Assembly (NCBI GenBank): GCA_965656445.1
Contig: CBFHKO010000001.1
Span: 806,001 to 870,000 of the forward strand
DNA length: 64,000 nt
Origin: JAHEJA01 sp965656445
Lineage (GTDB): Bacteria > Pseudomonadota > Alphaproteobacteria > Rhodobacterales > Rhodobacteraceae
Direction: 5' to 3'
The position numbers and the translations under genes are program-made. Positions 33,298-41,992 of this stretch are shown piece by piece. Each line of letters starts with the position of its first letter. Positions within the stretch are counted from its first letter, which is position 1. A model generated the notes under the pieces. The model ran no database searches. It was not told the DNA's origin and worked only from the letters and a program-made list of their open reading frames with translations.

Positions 33298-33840
33298 TCA
33301 TTTCCGTCGCAAATGTTCATCTAATCTCGGCATTATCTCAACAAAGTTACAAGGCCGATGACGGAAATCTAGTTGTTTCACCAAAATTTCATCCCACGCA
33401 TCTTTGCAGGCACCAGGGCTTCCTGGAAGGGCAAACAAATATGTTCCACCTGCGACGCCGCCTGTTGCCCGCGACTGAATCGCAGATGTTCCAATTTTTT
33501 GCATGCTGATGATTGTGAACACGGTTGAAAACGCATCAATCTCTTTTTCATAGACATCTCTGTGCGCCTCAACGGTCACGTCACGGCCTGTCAATCCTGT
33601 TCCGCCCGTGCTGATCACAACATCGACCGCGCTATCCGCGATCCACATCCGTAGCTGTTGCGCGATATCGTGACGTTCATCTGGGATAATTTTGCGATCC
33701 ACCACGCGGTGCCCTGCGGACTCGATCCGATCGACAAGGGTTTGACCTGATTTATCCTGATCTAGGCTGCGCGTGTCCGAAACCGTCAAAACCGCGATAC
33801 GCACAGGAATAAAGTCTTTGGTTTCATCAATTCTGGACAT
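33298..33840 (-). CDS. moaB: Molybdenum cofactor biosynthesis protein B
   Basis: This 180-residue MoaB/MogA-family protein binds molybdopterin. It contains VLTVSDTRSLDQDKSG near 12-27, the loop STGGTGLTGRDVT near 77-89 and LPGSPGACKDAW near 139-150. The ATG at 33840 overlaps the stop of the uracil-DNA glycosylase gene by one base (TAATG). It is separate from the main Moco operon at 18.6-22.7 kb. The family adenylates molybdopterin before MoeA acts, so the two loci cooperate. Confidence 0.93.
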   Translation of the reverse strand: MSRIDETKDFIPVRIAVLTVSDTRSLDQDKSGQTLVDRIESAGHRVVDRKIIPDERHDIAQQLRMWIADSAVDVVISTGGTGLTGRDVTVEAHRDVYEKEIDAFSTVFTIISMQKIGTSAIQSRATGGVAGGTYLFALPGSPGACKDAWDEILVKQLDFRHRPCNFVEIMPRLDEHLRRK

Positions 33841-34607
33841 TATGCATCCAATCGTGATTTCAGCATTAACAAATCTTGCCAAGCGGCCCGTTTCGCATTT
33901 GGGTCTTGTAGCAAGAACGAAGGCGGGAAAATCGTCAAAGCGGGTGTGCCCCCAAGCTCAACCAAATTGCCACGCGCGGATTGCATGCTGGATTTCTTGA
34001 GCAAAGCTTGACAGACCAACGGCCCCATGACGACGATATAGTCTGGCGATTTCAACTCGATATGCCGCACTAAAAACGGCAACATCATATCGACTTCTAT
34101 CGCAGTAGGCTTTCGCGCAGGGTTCCAAGGGAATAAATTCGTGAGGTAAAGCGCGGTCGCATCGGATCCTGTGTCTCGACCAAGTCCAATCGCCTCGAAC
34201 ATTTTGTCGAACAAAGCGCCCTCGCGCCCTGCAAAGGGATGGCCCGCATCTTCGTCAGCGCGTGTCGGGGCATCCCCAATGACCAAAATGCGCGCCTGAG
34301 GAGATCCTTGAGCAAACACAAACTTGCGCGCGCCTTTTCGCAATTCACAGAGATCAAAACTTTGAACGATCTGCTCAAGGCCTGCAATGTCAGTAGCTTG
34401 TTTTGCAAGCTGAGTTGCCACATCACTTGGGCTCACCTCAGCAATCGGTTTAACGGGCTCTTTGGGTGATTGTTTGGCAGCGGGTTTTGTCGATTGGTCC
34501 AATTCAAAACGGTTGATTGGCGCATCCAATATCGCGTCGGTCGCGCCAAGCTCTGCTTGCCACTCATATAGTGCCCGTGCTGTGTGCCAATCAATGTCCG
34601 ATTCCAT
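33840..34607 (-). CDS. Uracil-DNA glycosylase family 4-like protein with lost iron-sulfur ligands
   Basis: This 255-residue protein has the family 4 core. Motif 1 is GDAPTRADEDAGHPFAGREG at residues 111-130. It is followed by YLTNLFPWNPARKPT and a final PPSFLLQDPNAKRAAW segment. An N-terminal extension of about 80 residues precedes the domain. Three of the four usual 4Fe-4S cysteines seem to be replaced (F84, W161 and M174/M175, with only C87 kept). The His of the usual HPSYLL-type motif 2 is Pro229. It may be a cluster-free relative or act on another substrate. It is translationally coupled to moaB. Confidence 0.85.
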   Translation of the reverse strand: MESDIDWHTARALYEWQAELGATDAILDAPINRFELDQSTKPAAKQSPKEPVKPIAEVSPSDVATQLAKQATDIAGLEQIVQSFDLCELRKGARKFVFAQGSPQARILVIGDAPTRADEDAGHPFAGREGALFDKMFEAIGLGRDTGSDATALYLTNLFPWNPARKPTAIEVDMMLPFLVRHIELKSPDYIVVMGPLVCQALLKKSSMQSARGNLVELGGTPALTIFPPSFLLQDPNAKRAAWQDLLMLKSRLDA

Positions 34608-34722
34608 GCGCTTAACTTAGTGTGATGTTCGCGAAACGGAAAGGGGCGTTTAATTCAGATGCCTGCTTGCCCAAAGCAATTTGCCTACCTATAACCCCCA
34701 AGAACAAAGCGAGGGTTAGGCG

Positions 34723-35673
34723 ATGAGTTTCACGCACAAACATCTTTTGGGGATCGAGCCCCTTCGTCCCGAAGCAATCACTGAAATATTAGACGTTGCT
34801 GACAGCTATGTTGGTTTGAACAGACAAGCCCACAAGCATACGGATGTGTTGGCGGGCCTCACGCAAATAAACATGTTCTTTGAAAATTCGACACGCACCC
34901 AAGCCAGCTTTGAAATTGCGGGCAAACGGTTGGGGGCGGATGTGATGAATATGTCCATGCAGGCTAGCTCTATCAAAAAAGGGGAAACTCTTATCGATAC
35001 GGCGATGACTTTAAATGCCATGCATCCCGATTTGTTGGTCGTTCGACACCCGCATTCTGGTGCGGTGGATTTGCTGGCGCAAAAGGTGAACTGCTCGGTT
35101 CTTAATGCAGGGGATGGTCGCCATGAACACCCTACTCAAGCTCTCTTGGATGCGCTGACCATTCGCCGTGCCAAAGGCCGCTTGCATCGCCTCAATATCG
35201 CGATTTGTGGGGATATCGCCCATAGCCGCGTGGCGCGATCAAACCTGATCCTATTGGGCAAAATGGAAAACCGCGTGCGCCTTGTCGGTCCGCCGACTTT
35301 GATGCCAAGCCAGATTTCGGAATTTGGTGTCGAGGTCTATGATGACATGCGCGAAGGTCTCAAAGATGTGGACGTTGTCATGATGCTGCGTCTTCAAAAA
35401 GAGCGTATGGATGGTGGCTTTATCCCATCTGAGCGCGAATATTATCACCGCTATGGGTTGGACGCCGAAAAGCTGTCCTATGCGAAAGAGGATGCGATTG
35501 TAATGCACCCTGGTCCGATGAATAGAGGTGTCGAAATTGACGGTGAGTTGGCCGATGATATCAACCGCTCGGTTATTCAGGAACAAGTTGAAATGGGCGT
35601 CGCCGTACGCATGGCTGCGATGGACCTTCTCGCCCGAAATCGTCGCGCGAGCACAGGGGGAACATTGGTATGA
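34723..35673 (+). CDS. pyrB: Aspartate carbamoyltransferase catalytic subunit
   Basis: This 316-residue enzyme carries out the first committed step of pyrimidine synthesis. It has the carbamoyl-phosphate motif FFENSTRTQASFE at 52-64, GDGRHEHPTQALLDAL near 130-145 and MHPGPMNRGVEID near 262-274. No regulatory PyrI gene is present. The stop overlaps the start of the next gene by 4 bases (ATGA), coupling it to a dihydroorotase homologue. Confidence 0.96.
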   Translation: MSFTHKHLLGIEPLRPEAITEILDVADSYVGLNRQAHKHTDVLAGLTQINMFFENSTRTQASFEIAGKRLGADVMNMSMQASSIKKGETLIDTAMTLNAMHPDLLVVRHPHSGAVDLLAQKVNCSVLNAGDGRHEHPTQALLDALTIRRAKGRLHRLNIAICGDIAHSRVARSNLILLGKMENRVRLVGPPTLMPSQISEFGVEVYDDMREGLKDVDVVMMLRLQKERMDGGFIPSEREYYHRYGLDAEKLSYAKEDAIVMHPGPMNRGVEIDGELADDINRSVIQEQVEMGVAVRMAAMDLLARNRRASTGGTLV

Positions 35674-36962
35674 AAACACTTTTCACAAATGCCCAGTTGA
35701 TTGATCCCGAAGCAGGAACCGTAACAGAGGGATCCCTCATGATTGAGGACGGGATCATCGTCGAAAATGATGGCTCTGCGGATGTTACTGTTGATTGCCA
35801 AGGGAAATTCCTAGCCCCCGGGATCATCGATATCGGCGTCAAAGTCTGTGAACCAGGCGAGCGCCACAAAGAAAGCTATCGCTCGGCTGGATTGGCTGCG
35901 GCGGCAGGTGGCGTAACCACAATCGTGACACGACCAGATACCTTGCCAACAGTTGACACACCCGAAGCATTAGAATTCATCCGTCGTCGCGCAAACGAAG
36001 CGGCGCCTGTGAAAGTCTTGCCCATGGCCTCCTTAACCAAGGGGCGCGACGGCAAGGAAATGACCGAAATCGGGTTTCTCTTGGACGCAGGCGCCGTTGC
36101 CTTTTCTGACTGTGATCATGTTGTTCAAAATACCAAAGTGTTCTCTCGTGCGCTGACCTATGCGAAATCACTTGGGGCTTTGGTCATTGCGCACCCCCAA
36201 GAGCCGAATTTATCCGCAGGAGCCTGCGCAACATCTGGTAAATTTGCATCGCTTCGGGCGTTACCCGCTGTGTCCCCGATGGCGGAACGTATGGGATTGG
36301 ACCGCGACATTGCTTTGTTAGAGATGACAAATGCGCGCTATCACGCGGATCAAATCACAACAGCGCGTGCCCTACCTGCGCTTGAGCGTGCCAAAAAGAA
36401 TGGACTAGACATCACCGCGGGAACATCCATTCACCATTTAACACTGAACGAAATGGACGTAGCGGACTATCGCACCTTTTTCAAAGTCAAACCGCCGCTT
36501 AGATCCGAAGATGATCGGCTCGCTATCATAGATGCCGTTGCAAGTGGATTGATCGATATCATTAGCTCAATGCACACCCCCCAAGACGAAGAAAGCAAGC
36601 GATTGCCCTTTGAAGAGGCGGCCTCTGGTGCCGTTGGGTTGGAAACATTTTTACCAGCGGTTCTAACGCTATATCATGGTGGTTACTTGGACCTTGCGAC
36701 ACTGTTCAAGGCTATTTCGTTGAACCCTGCAAAACGGCTTGGGCTTGCCTCAGGACGATTGAGCCTTGGTGCGCCAGCTGATCTATTGGTTTTTGACGCC
36801 GAGAAATCGAATGTTTTGGATCGCTCAAAGTTACGGTCAAAATCCAAAAATACGCCGTTTGATGGACGTCCTCTCGAAGGGGTCGTTTTGGAGACTTATG
36901 TAAACGGGCAACAGGTTTTTGAACATGAAAAAAGTCCTATTTTTCATTCTAAAACGCGATAA
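35670..36962 (+). CDS. pyrC: Dihydroorotase-like protein lacking metal ligands (PyrC' type)
   Basis: This 430-residue protein has the type I dihydroorotase fold: FLAPGIIDIGVKVCEPGERHKE at 48-69 (cited in two parts: FLAPGIID, then the changed motif), GGVTTIVTRPDT near 80, VIAHPQE near 172 and PPLRSEDDR near 275. However, the metal-binding DxHxH is D-I-G-V-K (G56 and K58 replace His). The late ATDHAPH motif is S-S-M-H-T-P-Q, so the catalytic Asp is M301 and a His is Q305. Such proteins in Pseudomonas (PyrC') are inactive but needed to assemble aspartate carbamoyltransferase. That is the likely role here; a true dihydroorotase should lie elsewhere. Confidence 0.85.
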   Translation: MKTLFTNAQLIDPEAGTVTEGSLMIEDGIIVENDGSADVTVDCQGKFLAPGIIDIGVKVCEPGERHKESYRSAGLAAAAGGVTTIVTRPDTLPTVDTPEALEFIRRRANEAAPVKVLPMASLTKGRDGKEMTEIGFLLDAGAVAFSDCDHVVQNTKVFSRALTYAKSLGALVIAHPQEPNLSAGACATSGKFASLRALPAVSPMAERMGLDRDIALLEMTNARYHADQITTARALPALERAKKNGLDITAGTSIHHLTLNEMDVADYRTFFKVKPPLRSEDDRLAIIDAVASGLIDIISSMHTPQDEESKRLPFEEAASGAVGLETFLPAVLTLYHGGYLDLATLFKAISLNPAKRLGLASGRLSLGAPADLLVFDAEKSNVLDRSKLRSKSKNTPFDGRPLEGVVLETYVNGQQVFEHEKSPIFHSKTR

Positions 36963-36999
36963 ATTACCCGCATAGAGGTATTATAAAGGATGCAATTTC

Positions 37000-37353
37000 A
37001 TGGATTTTAAAACCTCGGTTTCGACCGTATTTAACAAGTATATTGAGTTTTCAGGCCGCGCCAGTCGTTCTGAATTTTGGTGGTTCGCTTTATTTTCGGC
37101 AATTATGGGCGTCGTCACGTCCATTCTCGACTTGGCTTTGGGTACTATTGCAGCGATCAATCTATTATTTTCACTCGCAGTTTTACTACCCACCCTCGCG
37201 GTAAGTGTGCGTAGACTACATGATACCGATCGCTCCGGTTGGTGGTTGTTGTTGACGCTAATTCCGATCGTTGGATGGCTTGTTCTCTTGTACTTTTATG
37301 TACAAAAAGGCACCGATGGTGATAACCGCCATGGGGCAGATCCCCTCGCATAA
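37000..37353 (+). CDS. DUF805-family inner-membrane protein
   Basis: This 117-residue protein starts with the usual DUF805 sequence: KYIEFSGRASRSEFWWFALF near 14-33, then three or more hydrophobic helices and RRLHDTDRSGWW near 70-81. It ends with FYVQKGTDGDNRHGADPL, another family signature. The function of DUF805 proteins is unknown. It lies 37 bases after the pyrC-like gene and 16 bases before plsY on the same strand, so it may share their transcript. Confidence 0.87.
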   Translation: MDFKTSVSTVFNKYIEFSGRASRSEFWWFALFSAIMGVVTSILDLALGTIAAINLLFSLAVLLPTLAVSVRRLHDTDRSGWWLLLTLIPIVGWLVLLYFYVQKGTDGDNRHGADPLA

Positions 37354-37369
37354 TTAAGGACCAAAAAGC

Positions 37370-37984
37370 ATGGACACCTCCACACCCTTAGTCGCACTCT
37401 CTAACCCTTGGGTGTGGAGCGGTCTTGGCTATCTTTTGGGGTCTATTCCGTTCGGAATGGTGCTTGCCTCAATAATGGGCTTGGGCAACCTTCGCGACAT
37501 TGGATCAGGCAATATTGGCGCAACCAACGTCTTGCGCACGGGAAGCAAAACCGCGGCGGCGTTTACCTTGATCCTTGATGGCGGCAAAGGGGCTGTTGCG
37601 GTGTTGCTGGCGCGCTATTTCGCTGGTGAAATGGCCGCATATATAGCAGCTTTGGCAGCAATGATTGGTCACTGTTATCCGATTTGGCTAAAATTTGCAG
37701 GCGGCAAAGGGGTTGCGACGGTTTTAGGTGTCTATTTGGCCCTTGCTCTTCCACTTGGCGCATTGGCCTGTGCCACTTGGCTGGTGACAGCAATCATTTT
37801 TCGGATCTCTTCTTTATCTGCACTTGTCGCAGCAGCCTCGGCGATGGTGTGGGTCTTTGTACTGGGACAGTCCCAAATGCTGTGGCTTACCGCTGCACTG
37901 GCCGCATTGATTTTTTGGCGTCACCGCGCGAATATCTCGCGGCTTTTGGAGGGAACAGAGCCTAAGATTGGTAAGAAATCCTAG
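37370..37984 (+). CDS. plsY: Glycerol-3-phosphate acyltransferase PlsY
   Basis: This 204-residue integral membrane enzyme uses acyl-phosphate to acylate glycerol-3-phosphate in phospholipid synthesis. The three family motifs are present: GSIPFGMVLA near residue 24, GSGNIGATNVLRTG near 43-56 and FAGGKGVATVLG near 104-115. Five or so hydrophobic segments are visible. Its position after pyrB, the pyrC-like gene and DUF805 is a known order in Rhodobacteraceae, as I recall. Confidence 0.94.
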   Translation: MDTSTPLVALSNPWVWSGLGYLLGSIPFGMVLASIMGLGNLRDIGSGNIGATNVLRTGSKTAAAFTLILDGGKGAVAVLLARYFAGEMAAYIAALAAMIGHCYPIWLKFAGGKGVATVLGVYLALALPLGALACATWLVTAIIFRISSLSALVAAASAMVWVFVLGQSQMLWLTAALAALIFWRHRANISRLLEGTEPKIGKKS

Positions 37985-38027
37985 GCCCGCATTCTGTGTG
38001 TTTCACCTAAAAATCAACCCTCTTTTG

Positions 38028-38627
38028 TTAAAGAGTGCCTGAGAGATACGCATCCAAGTCATCCAACCGATCTTGGCCCCAGAAACGTTGATCATCGTCA
38101 GTGATGTAAAACGGCGCGCCAAAGACGCCTCTGTTTACCGCCTCTTCTAAATTGGCAGCATATTCTTCGGCACCAACTAAAAGTCCACTATTGGCAAGCT
38201 CTGGATCAAAGCCTGCTTCGGCTAGGCACGCGCGGATAACATCATCCTGAGCAATATCTTTTTCATCAGCCCACACAGAGCGAAGGATCGCATGTGCCAA
38301 GACACCCAAATCACCGCCGCCTGCTTTTTGAGCCGCGATAAAGGCATAAGACGACGGCGCGCCATTCGTGGGCCAATGAGCTGGCTTTAGATTGAACGGT
38401 AGTTTCGCTTTCTTAGCCTGACGGATCAGCTCTTGGCTTCGGTATTCAATGCGTGAGACGTGACGCTCTTTGGGAGGAACGCCGCCCGTGCGTCCGAAAA
38501 GTGCAATGATGTCTAACGGCTTATAGGTGATCGTAACGTCATATTTTCGCGCTATAGCTTCAAGTCGCGTCCCCGCGAGGTAGGCATAGGGAGAAAGAGT
38601 CGCAAAAAAGTAGTCAATATTAGCCAT
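38028..38627 (-). CDS. DsbA-family 2-hydroxychromene-2-carboxylate isomerase-like protein
   Basis: This 199-residue protein of the HCCA isomerase/kappa-class GST family has the opening DYFFATLSPYAYLAGTRLEAI, with the catalytic Ser expected at S12 (cited as a motif at residues 5-25). Later come FNLKPAHWPTNGAPSSYAF near 77-95 and GVFGAPFYITDD near 168-180. The family isomerises with glutathione in aromatic degradation, but many members act in other pathways. No aromatic-degradation genes are around it, so the substrate is unknown. It diverges from prs across about 100 bases. Confidence 0.85.
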   Translation of the reverse strand: MANIDYFFATLSPYAYLAGTRLEAIARKYDVTITYKPLDIIALFGRTGGVPPKERHVSRIEYRSQELIRQAKKAKLPFNLKPAHWPTNGAPSSYAFIAAQKAGGGDLGVLAHAILRSVWADEKDIAQDDVIRACLAEAGFDPELANSGLLVGAEEYAANLEEAVNRGVFGAPFYITDDDQRFWGQDRLDDLDAYLSGTL

Positions 38628-38731
38628 TTTATCCTCACAAGGGTTCTGTTGCTTTGCTGAAACTGTAATGCCGTGCTAAGCGGTGTCAACGTCACGAATC
38701 TGTCACAAAGCGCAGCTTGGGGAAAAAACGC

Positions 38732-39745
38732 ATGCCTACTTTGACCGAACCAAAACTTATTTCTGGAAACGCTAACCTACCGCTCGCAAATGCGATTGCA
38801 AAAAGAATGTCTTTGCATCGCGGTTTGAACATTGGTCTCGTTGACGCACGCGTCGAACGGTTCAATGACCAAGAAGTCTATGTCGAAGTCTACGAAAATG
38901 TTCGTGGCGAAGACATGTTCATCATTCAACCGACCTCAAATCCGTCAAATGACAACCTGATGGAGTTGTTGATTATGTCGGATGCCTTGCGTCGTTCGTC
39001 CGCCAGCCGCATTACAGCCGTTATTCCCTATTTCGGATACGCCCGCCAAGATCGCCGGTCCCGTGCCCGCACCCCAATTAGCGCCAAATTGGTTGCAAAT
39101 ATGTTGGTTGAGGCAGGTATTGAACGTGTTTTGACCATGGACCTTCATGCCGCACAAATTCAGGGCTTTTTCGATATTCCTGTTGATAACCTCTATGCGT
39201 CGCCCGTGTTTGCATTAGACATCTTGCACCAATTCAAAGGCGCTATGGACGACGTGATGGTTGTCTCTCCAGACGTCGGTGGCGTTGCCCGTGCGCGTGA
39301 ATTGGCCAAACGGATCAACGCGCCCCTGTCAATCGTGGACAAACGCCGTGAAAAGGCCGGCGAAATCGCCGAAATGACGGTTATCGGAAATGTGCAGGGT
39401 AAAAAATGTATCATCGTCGATGACATTTGCGACACGGCTGGAACGCTTTGCAAAGCCGCAGAAGTTCTGTTGGAAAACGGTGCGTCGGAAGTGCATTCCT
39501 ATATCACGCATGGTGTTCTGTCTGGACCAGCGGTCGAGCGGATCCAAAATTCAGTCATGAAATCATTGGTTATCACGGATTCAATTCAACCAACCGACGC
39601 CGTTCGTGCGACACCTAATATCCGGATTGTCCCAACAGCGCCAATGTTTGCTCAGGCGATTTTGAACATCTGGAACGGCACATCCGTTTCTTCGTTGTTT
39701 GACACAGAAACGCTAGAGCCGATCTACGACGGTCAATTCAGCTAA
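38732..39745 (+). CDS. prs: Ribose-phosphate pyrophosphokinase
   Basis: This 337-residue enzyme makes PRPP for nucleotide, His and Trp synthesis. Motifs are FNDQEVYVEVYENVRG near 45-60, IPYFGYARQDRRSRART near 100-116, the flexible loop DKRREKAGE near 200 and the PRPP-binding IIVDDICDTAGTL near 228-240. The ATG at 38732 gives the usual N-terminus; an in-frame TTG 15 bases earlier is less likely. It is slightly longer than the common 315 residues, as in other alphaproteobacteria. Confidence 0.95.
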   Translation: MPTLTEPKLISGNANLPLANAIAKRMSLHRGLNIGLVDARVERFNDQEVYVEVYENVRGEDMFIIQPTSNPSNDNLMELLIMSDALRRSSASRITAVIPYFGYARQDRRSRARTPISAKLVANMLVEAGIERVLTMDLHAAQIQGFFDIPVDNLYASPVFALDILHQFKGAMDDVMVVSPDVGGVARARELAKRINAPLSIVDKRREKAGEIAEMTVIGNVQGKKCIIVDDICDTAGTLCKAAEVLLENGASEVHSYITHGVLSGPAVERIQNSVMKSLVITDSIQPTDAVRATPNIRIVPTAPMFAQAILNIWNGTSVSSLFDTETLEPIYDGQFS

Positions 39746-39748
39746 GAC

Positions 39749-40099
39749 TTATAGGACCCAGGCGTCGTCTGGGTCCCCTACTTGGCCAATTGATTGCCAA
39801 GACATTCGAATCCTTGCAACACGTGTATCGCTCCATGTTCTAAAAACGGCTGTGAACCCCGTTTCAGTTACATCAACAGCGCTAATATCCATACGCGGGT
39901 TTGTATTTGCATCCAGATCCCACAGGCTAATCCCAACTGTTACCGCAGGTGGCGAAAGATAAGTTTCACTAAATTGAACATGGTGCTTCCGTTCACGTGG
40001 ACCTTCACCAGTCCACATTTCCCCATCTGTGTCGAAGTCAGAAAACAAATTTAGTGTGCCCTGATCAATACCGATCATATGACTGCGGATTTTTTTCAT
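39749..40099 (-). CDS. H-type lectin domain protein
   Basis: This 116-residue protein is essentially a single H-type lectin domain, the fold of invertebrate agglutinins. Visible parts are the aromatic and charged stretch RKHHVQFSETYLSPPAV near 37-53, VTVGISLWDLD near 53-63, RMDISAVDVTETGFTAVFRT near 70-88 and RIRMSWQSIG near 97-106. There is no signal peptide. Such single-domain proteins occur in roseobacters, with no known ligand. It faces prs tail to tail, with only 3 bases between the stops. Confidence 0.78.
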   Translation of the reverse strand: MKKIRSHMIGIDQGTLNLFSDFDTDGEMWTGEGPRERKHHVQFSETYLSPPAVTVGISLWDLDANTNPRMDISAVDVTETGFTAVFRTWSDTRVARIRMSWQSIGQVGDPDDAWVL

Positions 40100-40153
40100 G
40101 TTTACGTCTTCAACTAATAATTCGGCTATGAGGTTCTAGAGGCTTAAAAACGT

Positions 40154-40186
40154 AATGACTAGCCCCCATAAGAAGGGCTAGTCATT
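40154..40186 (-). terminator. Terminator after amtB
   Basis: A perfect 12-base-pair stem (AATGACTAGCCC/GGGCTAGTCATT, 9-base loop) lies about 20 bases beyond the amtB stop. On the minus strand a T5 run follows after a few bases; on the plus strand a T-rich run follows at once, so it may work both ways. Confidence 0.82.
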
Positions 40187-40206
40187 TTTGTTAAAGTTTT
40201 GTGCTC

Positions 40207-41535
40207 TTATGATCGTGAGAATTCAGGATAGGCTTCCATGCCTAATTCAGACATATCCAACCCATTGATTTCGTCCTCTTCGTCCACACGAATTCCAAAC
40301 AGGGCCTTGAGTGCCAACCAAACGAGGCCTGAGGCAACAATAACAAAGGCCGCGATTGTGACGACACCGATCAATTGAACTCCGAAAGTTGAATCTGGAT
40401 TTGTCACTGGAACAACCAATGTCCCAAAGATACCAGCCAAAAGGTGGACTGGAATTGCGCCAACCACATCGTCAATTTTCAGGCGATCTAGCATTGGCAC
40501 AGCGACAACAACAATCAAGCCACCGACAGCACCAATCAGTGTAGCCTCACCAAGAGTTGGTGTTAGTGGCTCTGCTGTGATTGCGACCAAGCCAGCAAGC
40601 GCGCCGTTCAATACCATTGTCAAATCCGGCTTCTTATAAAGGAACTGTGTCAACAAGAGAACTGCGATTGACCCACCTGCTGCGGCTGCATTGGTATTGG
40701 CAAAGATCCGACCAATATCTGTGACATCGCCAATGGATCCCATCGCCAACTGAGACGCACCGTTAAATCCGAACCAGCCCATCCACAGGATAAATGTTCC
40801 CAAAGTCGCGAGTGTCAGGTTTGAGCCTGGGATCGGAATGACACGACCTTCTTTTGAATACTTACCAATACGTGGCCCAAGGATAAGGGCCCCCATCAAC
40901 GCAGCCCAGCCGCCCACAGAGTGAACAACAGTTGAGCCTGCAAAATCAGCAAATCCCATTGCATCAAGGAAACCACCGCCCCATTTCCAGCTTGCTTGAA
41001 GCGGATAAATCACGCCAGTCAGTGCAATTGTGAAAAAGAGGAAGGGCCATAGTTTGATACGCTCCGCCAATGTCCCAGATACGATCGACGCCGTCGTTGC
41101 ACAGAACATCAACTGGAAAAAGAAATCTGTTGAGGTTGCAGCATAGCTGTAATCGTCTAGCTGATCTTGGCTTGCACCCACAACTTCAAGAGCGGCTGTT
41201 CCCCAAATCCCTGACAAAACGCCATCAATATTCCATGTTCCGAGCGGATACATCAGATTGTAGCCGATCAAATAGTAACAGATCGCCGCGAGAGAGAACA
41301 ACGAAATGTTCTTGATCAACTGCATAGTTACGTTCTTGGAGCGAACAAGTCCTGCCTCTAACATGGCAAAACCAGCGGCCATCCAAAATACAAGAAATCC
41401 CCCAACCAAGAACAAAACTGAGTTCAAGATGAAGACGACATCGGTCGGCACCATCGCTGGAGCCGCGTCTTGTGCAGCGGCGACACTAGGAGACAGTAAC
41501 GCCCCAGTTAAAAGTAATTGTATTGCACGTTTCAT
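40207..41535 (-). CDS. amtB: Ammonium transporter AmtB
   Basis: This 442-residue protein has a signal-like N-terminus (cleavage near AAAQDAAP, residues 19-26) and eleven membrane helices. Amt motifs include AGFAMLEAGLVRSKN near 55-70, DFAGSTVVHSVGGWAALMGA near 190-210 and GWFGFNGAS near 255. It conducts ammonium into the cell when nitrogen is scarce and is blocked by GlnK. The glnK gene lies just upstream in the same direction, 14 bases away, the classic glnK-amtB operon. Confidence 0.95.
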   Translation of the reverse strand: MKRAIQLLLTGALLSPSVAAAQDAAPAMVPTDVVFILNSVLFLVGGFLVFWMAAGFAMLEAGLVRSKNVTMQLIKNISLFSLAAICYYLIGYNLMYPLGTWNIDGVLSGIWGTAALEVVGASQDQLDDYSYAATSTDFFFQLMFCATTASIVSGTLAERIKLWPFLFFTIALTGVIYPLQASWKWGGGFLDAMGFADFAGSTVVHSVGGWAALMGALILGPRIGKYSKEGRVIPIPGSNLTLATLGTFILWMGWFGFNGASQLAMGSIGDVTDIGRIFANTNAAAAGGSIAVLLLTQFLYKKPDLTMVLNGALAGLVAITAEPLTPTLGEATLIGAVGGLIVVVAVPMLDRLKIDDVVGAIPVHLLAGIFGTLVVPVTNPDSTFGVQLIGVVTIAAFVIVASGLVWLALKALFGIRVDEEDEINGLDMSELGMEAYPEFSRS

Positions 41536-41549
41536 TTGATCATGCCTCC

Positions 41550-41888
41550 TTAGATAGCGTCCACGCCAGTTTCACCTGTGCGCACTCGGATTGTTTGTTC
41601 TACGTCTAGGACAAAGATTTTGCCGTCCCCAATTTTGCCTGTTCTCGCAACAGAGGTGATGGTTTCGATGGCTTGCTCCGCCATGTCATCATCGACGACT
41701 AGTTCCAGTTTTACCTTAGGAACAAAATTCACCGCATATTCCGCACCACGATAAATTTCCGTATGTCCAGATTGCGCGCCAAAGCCTTTGACCTCGGTGA
41801 CCATCAAGCCTTTTACCCCCAAGAGGGATAAAGCTTCACGAACATCTTCGAGCTTAAAAGGCTTGATTGTTGCAATTATCAACTTCAC
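41550..41888 (-). CDS. glnK: PII nitrogen-regulatory protein
   Basis: This 112-residue PII protein senses 2-oxoglutarate and ATP/ADP and controls AmtB and nitrogen enzymes. The T-loop GHTEIYRGAEYAVNFVPKVK includes Y51, the usual uridylylation site. The B-loop near TGKIGDGKIFV and the C-terminal RVRTGETG are normal. It is the first gene of the operon with amtB, so it is best called GlnK rather than GlnB. A possible NtrC site lies upstream. Confidence 0.94.
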   Translation of the reverse strand: MKLIIATIKPFKLEDVREALSLLGVKGLMVTEVKGFGAQSGHTEIYRGAEYAVNFVPKVKLELVVDDDMAEQAIETITSVARTGKIGDGKIFVLDVEQTIRVRTGETGVDAI

Positions 41889-41992
41889 AGCTTTTCCTTT
41901 TCTTCACTTCATTTGCCTGCCCTTACTCAACTGGTTAATGCTGCGAGTGCGAAGGTGCTGACACGGGCTGTCGGGCTAAAATTCCCGCATTG

